Below are positions 12,801-27,800 of a stretch of 64,000 nucleotides of DNA, one piece after another. A program made the position numbers and the translations under genes. How positions within the stretch are numbered: the stretch's first letter is position 1; each line of letters opens with the position of its first letter. The stretch is from Amaurobius ferox (taxonomy: Eukaryota; Arthropoda; Arachnida; Araneae; Amaurobiidae): assembly GCA_951213105.1 (NCBI GenBank), contig OX578146.1, forward strand, positions 112,143,927-112,207,926. The letters are read 5' to 3'. The notes under the pieces are model-generated. The model was not told the DNA's origin, did not search any database, and worked only from the letters and a program-made list of their open reading frames with translations.

Positions 12801-15800
12801 AAATCAAGTCATGGTGAAGTTTCATAGTTTTCTTAGCTTTAGTTTCTTCTAAGTCTGGAGAAGTTTATTATGAGGTGAAATGGCACTTGTCAATGCTAAA
12901 CATACATATAATTATGATCATCTCGTGGTCGTATGATAATCTACATACATACATACATATGATCACCAGGCAGGCATTTTTAAAATTTTCATTTGTGAGA
13001 GAAAAAGGTTGAAAATCATTAACATATGGCATGATGCATTTTCAATACCAACTAAAGGCCGATGGATGGGATCTAACACCCGCAAACCTTATACACGCTA
13101 ATAAAATCTTTGAAAAAATTAAATTTATTATATTTTTAAACTAACAGCAGTGAAATGCACTTAAAATGAGTTCGAACACAGTAAAATATTGGTTATTACA
13201 ACGATATTTATCCTTCTCCTTGGATCTGTAATACCATGAATTAAATATTGTGAACAATAAAATGCTCAAATACAGCAATATAGGCAGAAGGGAAATAAGT
13301 CAACAGATAGAACTAGAGGCCATTGGTGGAAAAATTGCATTTGTTCACCACAGGGAAAGCAAAACCCAGTATTGTAATATCCAACTTTTGGGGATGGATT
13401 ATCTGGACACTAGAGTTAGCATACATTCAATCAAAATTCGAAAATAAGCAATTTTAAATGTTTATGTACCAGCTGTTTTCTTTCGATCAGAAATTGATCA
13501 TCTCCCAGTAAAAATATTAAGCAGCATTACAAATTTATCTCAACTGTTTTTCCCTCTTTTTCTTACAGAGATTTTATTACAGAGAGAATTTGAGTTCAGG
13601 ATAAATTTCATTAAATTATTTTCTGCTTATTCTTACTTGCATGTATGAGACTAGTGTTTATTGAAAAGAACTTTTCATGCACAAAGGTACATGCTTCATT
13701 GCAAATTATCACAGGCAAACCATGCAGATCTACATCTATAATAAACATGCACAACAAAACATTTAAATACCTTTCGTGGTGACTGGCATCTCATCTGAAT
13801 AAGGACTGTAGCCACGTGGATTTACTGCCAATGCTTTAAAGTGGTATTCCGTATTTGCAGACAATCCTGGAAAAAATAAAAACAGTGTTTCAAAAAATGT
13901 AGAAACACTTCAGAACTTAGCAAGTTTAAATTATGTACATTTAGTAAAAGTTTGATTTACTTTTTCATGAGGGCCAATTTAATTAATCTCTGTTCAGCAA
14001 TGAAACACAAGTATTGATAAAACAATTACATTTCAAATAGCTCTAATGCCAAAGAGCTAATCCATAATTCAAATTTGTATAACTGTAATTTATATAGATA
14101 ATAAATTCAACAATCGGAGACAAATTTACAGTCTTAGAGGTCCCAAGTGTTATCTTCTTTGGGGCATTAAATTTTGGGACTGTACACTATTTTCATTAAA
14201 TGGGTGGGTCACCTGTGCAGGATGGCCGAAAGCCGTACAACAAAAAAGATCTTCTCTGCCAGACCATTCGGCACCCGTAAAAGAGGAAGACCTAAACTCA
14301 GATGGCTCGACTGTGTGGAAAAGGACTTTAAAATTTTAAAAGTTTTGAACTGGAGGTCTTTAGCCAGGGATAGGGGAGCCTGGAGTTCTATACTGCGGAA
14401 GGCAAGGGCCCATCCTGGGCTGTCAGGCCATTGAAGAAGAAGACACTATTTTCAGAATAAATAACTATTCAAATTAAACTTAGCATGATTACTAGAATTT
14501 TACTGGAACCCTTTTGACCAATCAAACATTCTGAAAGCTCTTAAATTTCAAATATTTTGAAAAATTAGAAGTGAATCATGTAAAATAATCACTTTTACTT
14601 AATTTATTATTAGAAAATATATAATATATTTCAGAATGCTGACATGAACCGCTCTTTGTTGTATTGTATCTTTATTGTATGTTGATTGAATCAATTTATT
14701 AAAAAGTTACAAAAGATTTAGAAGTAGACAGCATAGCGAAATAAGTCGGTTTTCCATATGTAATACTATGCAACAAATATATTACCATATATACTTGTGC
14801 ATAAGTTGGCCCATCTTTATTGTATGTTGATTGGATCAATTTATTAAAAAGTTACAAAAAATTTAGAAGTAGACAGCTTAGCTAAATAAATCGGTTTTCC
14901 ATATGTAATATTATGCAACAAATCTATTACCATATATACTTGTGCATAAGTTCGTCCATCTACTTTGAGATAAACAAAATCTGCTGCATTCAGCAAATGA
15001 CTTTTACTACAGATTTACAAATTTTGATATTGTAGGAAAACACATAAATTAGAGCTTTCTTAATAACTCAATCTCAGTGATATAATAAATTATCAGTTTT
15101 TGTTGAAATAAGTATACTTTAATAATAAAAAAAATATTTAACATTGTTCTTTCATTTTATAATAAATTTCATTTTAAAGTAAAACAAATAATGGGTTCCA
15201 ATATTATATTTAGCTTTCATTTTCTCATTGTGTTTATTACTTATTACATCTTTAAAAAGCTCCAAAATGACAGAAACAAAGGCAAAGATTAAGTAATGGA
15301 AAAATGGGACAATACTGTTCCCTTGCTGATAATCATTTGCTTAATTCAAATTATATGGCTATACATTATAAAAAAAAATTGCACACTGAGCAATTAAATA
15401 AATTCAAATACTATATTCTATACATCAGAATATTTACAACTATTATAAGCAAAATATATTTTGGACTTTATATTAATATATATCCTTTTATCCAATCAAA
15501 ACATTAATAATTTCCATGGATTAAGAACATTTATTAAATTTAAATGGATTAAAAACATCAATTAAAATTTCAGATACAGATAGTTTGAATGAGTATTCGT
15601 TTTTACAATATATTTAATTAAAATAAACATTTTAATTAAAATAAGCAATTTTAAATATTTAATGGTAATTACAGTATATTTAAGTAAAACAAACCTGTAA
15701 TTTGGCAAAGATTCTGAGAACGGCATGATTCATTCATTTGGCGACCATTGTCCGTGTTGAGATAGGTCACCAAAAATTCAGTGTTTGAGAAGCCTCCATT

Positions 15801-18800
15801 GAAACCTTCTTGCCATCGAAGAGTAACTTTATCGGAACTGACTTCAATCAGTTCCAAGTGAGTTGGCCTTTCAGGAGGACCTGGTAAACAATTTTTCAGG
15901 TAAGTTTTATGCACATACAAACTATGCAAAAATGAAATGGAACACTTTATAATTCAAATTCATGAGATTATGCAATGAAAATTAATATTGCAAAGTGGAG
16001 AACTTAATTCAATAACAGAAATAAATAAGATGTCTAAGAGGAAGAAGAAAACATATTGTAATTAAAAAATGCTAATTTAGCACTATATATGCACAATTCT
16101 TGCACATTAAATTTGTAGTAATTCATAGCCATATTTTGCAGTTTTCTTGGGAAGAAATATATTTGTAAAATTATTCAAAATTCAAAAACTTTAACTTAAA
16201 AAGTAATACATTTAAATCCAAAGCAGAATTTCAAACAACTCAGAAGGAAAGCAAGATGACATCCAGATTCACCAAATTAGCAACTGGCCATATATTTTTT
16301 TATATTAATATTAAAATATATTTAAAATTAAATAGTAGGTGAATATAACTGTCATTTTTTATTTATGAACTTGAAATTGAAAAGAATCTAGTGCTAAGAT
16401 ATTTGTGTGGAAATGTATAAAATTCAATAGGTTACTTTATGGGCACTTATCCACAACATTAAAGACTACAGAATGTAATGATTTTTTTCTTATTTCATTT
16501 AATGTGTGCATATTTTTTCCCATAAAGAAATGCACCCTATGAGATACATGTAAATGTGTGTTATTAGGACCTTTCTATAAAAACATCTAATGAATATACA
16601 TGGACAACTGAAAGTAGTTTATAGTTAATATATATAGCTAAATATTGGTAGATTTTCAAAGTCAAAGCACATTTTGAATTGCCAACATGTGCACACTTTT
16701 TCTCACATAATATCTTTATATCATTTTTCACAGTTACACATAGAGGTCTTTTTATTGCTGTATAGCATTTGTTACTAGTTTATCCTCATGTTCTGTACAC
16801 AAGAAATCTTGCCAAACTAAAATATGGTATAATTGAGTAGTATAACATATGAAAATTTCATTGTTTCAAGAAATGTTAAGTTCTGTAACTAATTATTACA
16901 TGTATTTATGTTTCATTAAATTTAATTCTATGTCTAGAAATTTCTTTATAAAATTTCAACATCTAAACATTGAGATCCAATCATCGATTCACAGCACATT
17001 TTGATCTATTTCATGGTTCACCAATATGCTCTGCCAGACAAAAAAAAACCTTACCAAAGATACAAGACTAATAGATAATTTAAAATTGAAATTAATTAAT
17101 TGAAATAATAGACAGAAATTGAAAACCGAAGCAACAATCTTGTTTATTCCATTTCTTTACATGAAACAGCAAAGACTCTTAAAAAGCTTCACGATTGAAC
17201 TAATTATTACTATTATATTAATCAATCATTTAAAACAAATGAACAAATTTAAGGAAGTTTTTATTGGCTATATATACCTTTTCTAACCAGCCTAATAATG
17301 GTCTTCTTGTCATCCCCAACTTGGTTGGAAGCTCGGCAAGTATATTCTCCATAGTCCTCTTCCTTCATGTCTCGAATAGATAAGACACCAGCATAAATAT
17401 CTTCGCCCAGATCAGTGATGTTGGTTCCATAGTTGCCATACTCATCAAGAATACGACCCCTTGAGAACCATTCAAACTGTGGACTTGGGTAGGCTTGCAT
17501 CTTGCATTGTAAGACAGCAGTCTCCCCAACATCAAAGGCAACACGATTGTAAGTGTGACGAACAACAGGGGAATCTAGAAATAATTTAGGTTATTAAATT
17601 AATATATTTGAAAATATACTTGAATAAAAATTTAAATGGTGACAGACAACACCAGCTATAATTGATCACTGTATTAAATTTAAAAACATTTTGAAATTTT
17701 AAAAGAACATTGGACATGAGAGTTCATAGGGCTTCTCAAACACTAAGGGAGGAATATTCATAACTAAGTTCATAATAATAATTCGATCATATACCAAGTT
17801 TACTAAATGATTATAAAACTAATTCCATCATCTAGAATTCATATTATTGTGCAGATCAAATTTATAGCATGAAATACTAATATATAAACTGTATAGTGTG
17901 GTTGGGAAAGCAAACATGTAGGTCTTTAGTTTTGACTGGTGAAACAACATTTTGTTAAAAGTATGACAGAAGGTTATTTAAGTAAAGCATAAACTGTTAA
18001 CTTCTAAAGTTTTACTGTAAGACATTTAAAATCATACTCAGGTCAAAAAGGTAAATATATCTGTACTGTAATAATATATTTTTTTATAGTAAGGTTTACT
18101 TCAAGCAAAACAATTTTTAAACTTAAACTTTAAAAAGTATTGTGAAATAAATATGCTACTTATAAATATAAGCATTCTTTAATATATATACAGTAAAACT
18201 GCTCTAAAATAGCAGTCCAGTGATAGTTGACAATAATATTTTATTAAATTCTAAATTTATTTTGGGAGTACCTTGCATGATTAATTTTGGGCAATTAAAA
18301 CACTTTTCATTCTTATCTACTGTCACTAGCAGATGGAATGGTGTTTAAAATTGGTTTTTGAAAACCAAAGAATTTAAAATTGGTTTAAAGATTTAACATT
18401 GCAAATGAAGAAGAGGGCCAAAATTTACTGATCTGTCACAAAATATTTTACTAAAAGAGGGGTAATAGGATGAAAATTAACATATAGAATTTTAATCCAG
18501 TTGTGAAAAAAGTGGTAATTAAGAGGAATGTATATTTCCAAGAAGTTTCAAAATTTTAATAAAAAAAATAATCACTTAATAATTATGTTGCTTGAGGAAT
18601 GATAGAATATAAACTAAAATGTTATGATTGCAGTTTTAAGAAACAGACTTGAAGCTAAGAATGAATGCAAAAGAATTGCAAACACAAATTCATTTAAGAT
18701 TGCCACTTAAACTTACGTTCTATTCTGAGCATCATTTCAGACCTTGCTGTTTCACCAAATCCATTTTCAAATTCACAAGTATAACGACCTCTATCCCCTG

Positions 18801-21800
18801 CTGCTAATCCATTTTCTCGTCGACTTGGTCCAGCAAATGAAAGAGTACTTTGCACTGTAAAAGCATTGTTGTCCTCAACAATCTCTGTCGTAGACACATG
18901 GAAAAGTCCACTATCTTCAGAGATTTCTTGTCCATTCTGGAGCCATCTCACTTTTGGCTTGGGCTTTCCCCTAGCTCGGCAAGTGATGCTAAAATCACGA
19001 TCCTTATCTTTTTTTATGGTTTGAGGTCTAAGTGGTATTAAGATGGATGCAGGTTCTAAAGTAAAAATGGGAAAACAAATATAATCAGCAAAAAGAATTA
19101 CATACAGTTAAGTGTTTGTTCCATTTGGTATATTGCATAAAATTAACAATATTTTAATATTCCAGTAAGCTTGCATACTGGTTAATATGAACAGCTGTTT
19201 ATTTGGAACACATTTAATCCCTTGCCTGTGGAGTATATTTCAGGAAAGTGAGTCAAAAATGGAAAAAAAATTTTATGCTTCAGTTTTGTCTATTATAACA
19301 TTTAAAAAGGTTAGAAAAATTTTATTTTGTAAAAATACAAATTTTTATATGAAATAACTACTATATTTAATATTTTGATATACATGTGGAAAATTAATGG
19401 ATTATATTCATATTTTACTCAAAATTGTTTAATTATAGCAAAATAAATCAAATAATCTTTTGAATTTCACAAATCATTTCAAAGAATCATTTTTCAGAAT
19501 TTCACAAATATTTTATAGTATGATATATATGAAAAATATGACCCGGCACACAAGCCGACATCACACTCTTTACAATAAACTCGGTTTATATCCCGCCTAA
19601 TCAAGCTAGCTGATCCCGCTACTTCCAAAAAAAAATGTGGACAAGTATCGCCATCTGTTAGAAAAACAATGAACTATATTGTAAAGCATTTGGTAAAACA
19701 AAACGGACTCAATTCGGGATCAACGGAATAGAAACACTGATTTTTCGCTTGCCCGAAGTCAGTTCGGGCATTCCAAATTTGGCGCAGAAGGGTTGCCCGA
19801 ACTGGATTCGGGTGGCACAGGCAAGGGGTTAAATAGCATATAAAATTAATGAATTTGATCAAATAATTGAGTCAACATGTTCTAGTTCTAATATGTCTCA
19901 ATTAACTAGAGTTCAGAATAAATTAAAATTATGATTCAAGCAATGGTATGAAATACTTAACAAAACATTCTTGCTTTTCCAAATAGTTTATATCTTACTT
20001 CATAAAGGAAGATGTCTGAGTGTCTGTGAAGTCAGTATCGGAAAATCTAAGCATTGTACGACCATGAAATTTGGTACACAAGTACTTCAAGACCAAATAG
20101 GTGCATCTCAGCATTATTTTTTTAAATTTCCAATGAGATATTTATTTATTTTATTCTTTAGTCTAAATTACAATGACATTTTGACAAATCGATTCCTTAG
20201 TGACTTAAAATATTATCACAGAATTTCCATCTTGGCACAATCAAAAAGTTTAAAAAAAATTTTCTTTCAAACAAATTGTGAATGAAATCTATACGATTAT
20301 TAGACGATTTATACTGAATTTAAAAAATATATATACTTTTTATGTGTTTTAAACATCTCTGATTTTTATATACGATATACAGAAATTGACTTGCCTTACA
20401 TCATTCATTTTTATTTCAGCCACTTGCGTACAATATCACAAATTACTCTAGAAAAATTAAAATTCATAAATCCATTAGTTAATTATGAATTTTTTATCCG
20501 AGGCATGTCTTTAATTTTTTGAGTGAAACAAAAACTTTTGAAAATGTTTGACATTCTAGAAAAACAAGTCTACTTGCCATGCACTGTTAGATACACAGAT
20601 GAAGTTCCTCCTCGGCCAAGACTATTGGAAGGTTGACAGAAATATCTGCCTTCATGGCTCATATGGGCAGAGATGAGTGTATAGTTGGATTTCTGAGTTG
20701 TCTTGTCTTCTTTCTGCTGACCTTCTTTCCACCAGCTGTAATCAGGCAATGGCCAACCAAGAGGATGGGCAGTGCAGGACAGGGTGAAAGGCCGTCCAGC
20801 AATAGCTACTGGTTGTACAGGAAGAACTTCTGCTTGCCCAGGCTTGTCTGCAATTAAAAAAATCGAAGTTATATACCCAGTAGCAATCATAAATATTTCA
20901 ATGACTAAAAGAATAAATTATGAAATTTTAACTTGAGGCAGTGTCAAACTTGAGAAATGTAAGAAAAAGTTACAAATGATTTAGTATTTCAAAAATTCTT
21001 TGGTATGTTAACCAAATTTTGAAAATTTTATACAAATGTTAAAAAAAAGGCTACTTTGTCAAGTTTGGAATACATAGTCATATTTTTTTTTTTAAACCAA
21101 GTAAATGTAAGTACTAATATAAACTATTCAAAACAGTAGCATAGCAGACTGGCTTGCCAGAAAACTAAGAATTTACCCAGGTGGATGGTGAAATTTTGTA
21201 CTCCAAGCATAAAACCTCTTTACTGTGTCACAAATTAGTAAAGAATTAGAGACTGCATCATAAAACCAGCTCAATACATTTTACCAGATTACTTTACATC
21301 GATAGTATCCAACTGTTTCACATCTTTGCTTACACTTGAAAATTTAAAATTGTTTTAAAATTTATGAACTTTGAACTCCATTAAAAAAATCTGCTCCTAG
21401 GGTATTATAATTTTAAATGTAATAAGAATTAATAAAAATTCTGTTAAGGTGATCAAGAATAATAGTCTAACTTAAGATGATCACTTCTTGATAGTCCTGA
21501 AAAAGAAGACTATTACTTGCCTTTGAAACTAGAAACCAGTTTTATTTTCTATGCTATATTTATGAAGTGTTTAATTATTGCATTATATAGGTAGCCTACT
21601 TAATATGCTTGCTACATATAAGTAAAAATTAATAGTTGCCACTGGGCACAACCCAAATAATCAGATAGATGTAACAAAAAATCTGACTCTAATTACACTT
21701 AAGTGACCCCTCACATAAGTCAAGTGGTCACCGGCTAATCAGTTCTTCAACTTCCGAATATAATAGCATGAAACTCAATTTGCAGTAACCGTGTACTACA

Positions 21801-24800
21801 GTCAATGGAATTTCCTTAGGAACTTCAAATAACATATCAGATGTACAATCAAATGTAGCTTCCCACAAACTAATTGATGAATTTTTCATATAACAGTGTT
21901 CATAATATGATTCTTCTTGGATATACAACAACCAAATTTAAATAGGCCCACTATAATATGCAATTTAAGCCCATACTATTTTTATCTGATTGCACACATT
22001 TGAAGATTCTCTCTAATGCAGCTTTTAATCAATCACATAATTGATGAGTTTAGAGATATGAAATAAAAGAAAAAATAGCAAAGTATCTTCCAGACACATG
22101 AAATGAGGCAGCTATACAACAAAGATTCAATTGATTAAAATGCCCATTCATAATAAATTATTCAATCTTAATTACTTAAATTGCAAATGTTTCAGTAATT
22201 TAATTTTCTCCTCAAAAAGCTATAGTAAATGGCTATTTAAAAAAGAAAACTGCATACAACTTTGAACTGTTCTTGAAACTGTAGAATGTGGACATGGCTT
22301 AAAAGATTACTTATACAATTAAAGATCAAGTATATATTTAGAAAATAAATCTTATCCTTAAAATATTAATCATAATTGCATTTATCATGAGTGGCTACTA
22401 AAACAATTAAAGTGGCTACAAATGTGTATGAAACTACTGGTCAATGGCTACTAATGATATTTCCCCCCCTTATATTGCTATATAAATGAGGGACTGTCTG
22501 GGTCCATAAACTAAAAAACACAAAATAAATTCTATGCGTATACTTCTATACTGTTCATCAAAAAATAATTTATACTTTTAAAATTTAATAGAAACAGGGT
22601 ATTTACGTTTAATTCTGACAGTAACAGTTCCATTTCCAGTTGCTTCACTTTGGATATTAGAACCTGAAGGCCTAAAAGCAGTAGCTGCTTGACAGATATA
22701 GCGTCCACCATCATCAACTGAGATTCTGTCAATTCTCAAAGTATCTCCCATCTGTCTGAAGTAGAGATCTCCTTCCTTAAGCCACTGAATCATGTGAGGA
22801 GGAGGTTTTGATGAAACATCACACTTCACAATCAGTGGATCACCTGCAGCCACTTCTTGATACGTAGGGACTTTTATTTGAGGTCCATCTAAAATAAAAT
22901 ATATTCTACATTAGATGCAGCAGAGTATACAAAATAAAAAATATTGATAAATAGAGATAACAGAATTTTCCTAGATGTTCAAATGTGTTCCGGAAAAATT
23001 AATAGCTAACAGATGCATTTATCATTTCTACCTTATAACAATTTGGTTGATAAGTGGTGAACTAGAACCAGTTCTAACTGGTTTACATGAGTTTGTTGAA
23101 TTTTAAGGAATGTTTAGAATATGCACCACCTGGAGCTAAGACATTAAATAAATTTTCAAGTTTACACTGTCTATCTATTATGAAAGATTTCAGTAATTTC
23201 AAACTTTTTTTATAACTTCTACTACTTCATTTCTACAAAATAAATGACTGCTGTTTTAAACCTTAAAATGTATTAATTATTTGTTTAATGTTAAAATTCA
23301 TTATTATAAAAATTAATTATTTTACTTAATTATGTTATTATGTTAGTTTGAAAAGCAGTCTAAACAGCAGTGCACAGAGGAAAATAAGAAGTAACTAAGA
23401 AATATTTAAACAAAATGTGCTGTAAACTTTTAATATACAATAATAATAATAAAAATGTTATAACAAAAAATTTTTTAAATAAATAATCATTTACGTATTA
23501 TAGAATTAAATAAATATGAGAAACTAAGCATGGTATGATTGTATATATTAGAACAATAAAAGAGCTATATTCATATTTTGTTATCTGAAAAATTAGATAA
23601 AATTTGGAAAAATCTTGTATAAAGCATAGAATGTCTACAGCTTTGGCAACGCAAAATCTTACTTTCGTTCTATTGCAACTTATCTCAATTGGAACTACAC
23701 TATTGATAGCTTTAAAACAGAAATTCCTATAACATATATACTTCTAATGTGTGAGCTGTAATTTGAGTACTTAATGACTAGCAATAAAAGTAGGTTTTGT
23801 AGAGAATAAATATAGTGAAAAGTTAAAAATTTCAAACTATACCCTTTATTTATATGCTAGTATACAGGACATATTAAAGTGAGATTCTTTTTTTTTTTTT
23901 TTTTTTTTGGGGGGGGGGGGGGGGTAATTTGGAGCATATTACTCAAGCAATTCAAATTACTGAACATGGCCAATTAATTATACACACACAATATCTGTTT
24001 TGATAAGTTTCATAATGCAAGTAACAATATTTTTCTTTCCTTAAAAATTAAATGAATATTATCTTTTATGTTTTAGTTGATATTTAGGAATAATGATAAT
24101 TAAGAATATGAATATGTTAAGACAATACATTTATATTCTTTGTTAAAATTATAAAATACAATTATACCTAGACATTGTAAGCTACTGCTGCAATCTATTA
24201 AAATATTTTTTAAACGCGTATCATTTCGATTTGTTTATACATTACTTCCTAGCAACCGTTACTTCCGTACTAAACAGTCCATAACAATCGCATAAGATCG
24301 GACACATATCAAATGAGTTACAGAAATTGTTTTCTTTAACTTAAATGCCAACAGATGGCGCTAAAGGTCTACAGGTTTTTATCAAGTCTATAAACTTTAC
24401 AGTAAAAGCAGTTCATACTATATATGCACGGTATAGATATTTATATTATATATATATATATATATATATATTTAATTAAAATCTTGGAAAATGTTTGCTA
24501 CCAGTTTAATGGATTTTAGACACGGGTTTTAAGTGACGTCAATGTTAATTTACAGCGATAAACGGCGCCATCTAGAGGCTATCGAAATCGCGCTTATAGG
24601 GGATGATATATATTTATGCCGATTTTTCATTAAAATTACAATTTCAGAAATGGAACTCTGAAATAATAAAATACTGAATATTATTTTAAAGAATGCGAAA
24701 ACGCGAAAAACTAAAATACATCTGCATTTTCTGACAGTTGCATACCATAATTTATTCTAGATACCGATTTTCACACTATAAATGCTGCAAATCTAGATAA

Positions 24801-27800
24801 ATACGGTATAAAATCGGAAATTTTAATAAAACGTTTGATTTAATTTCTTTTTCAAAATATAATTAAAACTTTTGAAAACAGCAATTTGTAAAATTGCGTA
24901 ATGATCCGTTTTCTAAGTATGTCTAAATAACAAAACAATCTCTGAAAATCGTAATCCATTAAATCAGGTATTTATGGATAAGGATCAACAAGTTTCATTT
25001 TAGAATATGAATATATAAAATTGAAAATTTTAAAAATAAAACTACATATCTGTACTTACACAGAACTATTATTTCTAAATTTGCTTTTGAAGGTTCGCCA
25101 ATACCATTGTCTGCAATGCAGGTGTAGTTGCCACTATCTTCGGCTGTCACAGCTCTTATTGTGTGATTAGGTGTATTGGATAACAGCTGATTATTCCTCA
25201 CCCACCGAATAGAACGAACTGGTGGTGAAGATATTACTGAGCAACTTAGATGAGCGTCGGCATTTTCTAGAACATTTAAAGGATTTCCTGAAACTATAGT
25301 CAGGCGGGGTGAATCTGAAAAGTAATACATTATATTAGAACCATACACTATAACAAGAATAAAGCATTTATGTAATTTCAGTTTAGATTTAATGTCAAAA
25401 CTGTGGTCCGGTTGGTAGAGCTTTTAAATGTAAAGCTGGAAATCATGTAAGTGCACGCTGTTACAAAAAGTGTTAAAAATTTCCAGTCTCGACTAACTCC
25501 AATAAAGGTTCACCGGGATCATTTTGATCGTAACTAAACAATATCATATGTGTATTGTCTTTTTATCAGCAATTTTCTAACTTTTGACATCTACCGCCCT
25601 GAATACCCTCAATATTTCTAACACAATTCCCTAGAAACTGTGAAAATTCTTCCCATAGTCCTACGCGGACACTAATGTTATTTGATCTATCAAAGCTAGC
25701 AAGATCAAGTAACATTAGCCCGATGCTAACGCGATCGCCCGAAGCTAGCTCGAAATGGTTTGGATATATAATTCTACATTTTAATGCATTCTTACACAAA
25801 CGAAACATATATTTAGACAACATTTAATTATGAAATATTCGGATGATCAAAGTATATTGTTCGCTAATAAACCATGACGAATACTCCTTTGAAAAGGGAT
25901 AATAGGTCCATTATTTGAAATACATGCAAATTAATCGATTTTATTACAGTTCTAAAATTATGGATTTAATATTATGAATAACTACCAGTTATATTCGTTC
26001 GCGATAATAAATAAATCAGTGTGCTTGCTGTATGTGAGGGAATATATCGGGATTTTACACCTACTGCATGTCTGATTCAACTTTTTATCACAAATTTTCA
26101 ACAAAGGCGGATTTATTTTGTAATCAGTATCGTGCGTATTTATGGGATAGTTAGCAGGGCCTGATTAACGCACAGACCTCCGGGGCCGCGGCCCCCAAAT
26201 TTTAAGAGCTCCCTAAATTTTGTATGTGATAAAAAATTCAAGCAGAAATAATTTTTTAATTGGTTTACATCTGGTAATATTAGTTTTTATTTTAAATTTT
26301 AAAATATGTTATAAATTTAAATATTATATATTTTTTAAAGTCATATATTACGTGAAAAAATCTGATGTGGGCAGCACATGACTTTCCTTATATAATGCAA
26401 TGAATTTACTACATTTACAGTAAAAAAAAATCTGATGTGGGCACCACATGACTTTCCTTATATAATGTAATGAATTTACTACTTTTACAATGAAAAAAAT
26501 AGGTTTTTCTTATAGTAGATACTTATATTCTTTCCAAGATATTGAATTTTCAACAATTAGTCGTCATTTTCATTGATTTAGCGTCATTTTTATCCATTTG
26601 GCGAGATTTTCGTTAATGTGGCAACATTTAAAAATGTCGCCAAATTGGCGACATTCTCCCAAATTCGTCGCTAAAATCTCGCCAAGCGTTATGGACGAAG
26701 AAATAAGTTATTCTTACAGCGTATAAATGACCATTGGCGTTCAAAGACAAAAGTATTACTCAAAGTATCTTTTCTCGTGAATGGAACGAGTTAGATCCAC
26801 GAGAATGATGTCACCCAATTTATCGCATGGTATTACATATGAAAAGTGAACATGTTTCTCAATAGGAAATTTTTTTTTTTATTTTATATGACATTTTGAT
26901 AATTTTTTTCAAAAATGTGCAATATCTCGAGAACGGTTCATGTTAGCGTTCTAAAATTTATGTCAATCGTTTTCTAATGAAAAATTACATAAGAAATGTC
27001 TATTTGCGTAACTTTATTAGAGGTTCTGATTTTTTGACGATTTTTTCAAAATTTCACTCGAAAATTTAGAGGGGGTTCTGAACATTCGATTGCGTATAAA
27101 AACAATAGGCTTCCAGTGTTTACGGATTGCGATTTTTGTACCAAATTTCGTTCGAATCGGTCCATTCGTTCGCCAGTTATCGTTTCCACAGACTCACTGA
27201 CACACACACAGGCATCACTTCAAAAATGTTTGATTCGTGATCAGGGATGCTTGAAACGTGCTCTCCCGTCGAAAACTCGAATTCGAATTTTCGACCCCGT
27301 AATACTTTCCTTACACATTATGTACATAAGGAAAGTAAAAAAAAAAAAAAATTGTTATTTAGAAGCATGTAAATATATAATGGTATCAAAGGTTTCGGAA
27401 CAAAGCGATATTTTTTTTGTTCAAATACCGTCAGAACTGGAAAAATATAACTTGCAGAACCTGCACAGACACAGGTTCGACCGATAGGTGCGTTCCCAAA
27501 ACTTCGGCCCTGAAATTCACTTTTATCAAGGGACCCCGGCAAGGGTTAGGGCGACTTTGATTGAACCCTACATTTGAAAGTATGAATGACTGACTTCCTA
27601 GGTCATTACAGAGATTCTCAAATTTGCGGTACAAAGCCCCGCCGACAGAATTTTCAGGCCCCTATGTAGAAAATGTGCTGCTTTCCCCTATTACCCCCCA
27701 ATTTACAAGATTTTGACGTTTTCATAAACTATTTATGCTGCCCGAGCTCTTATACAATGCATCCTTTTACTGCCCCTCTGCATTTACCGGCGACCCTGAA

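Larger units (their letters stand above)
13867..15694. other. Intron between exons H and I
   Basis: 1828-bp intron holding a LINE 3' fragment (about 14198-14447) and a 145-bp tandem duplication (14669-14958). The remainder is AT-rich without recognisable content. Confidence 0.65.

Noticed and set aside
27116..27487. Open plus-strand frame with Ser/Thr/His-rich sequence, echoed at 39759-39941 and 62424-62681 (minus)
   Set aside because: It is the same segment of the interspersed repeat family in each copy. The frame runs into (CA)n and has no domain; the echo reflects repeat identity, not a gene family.
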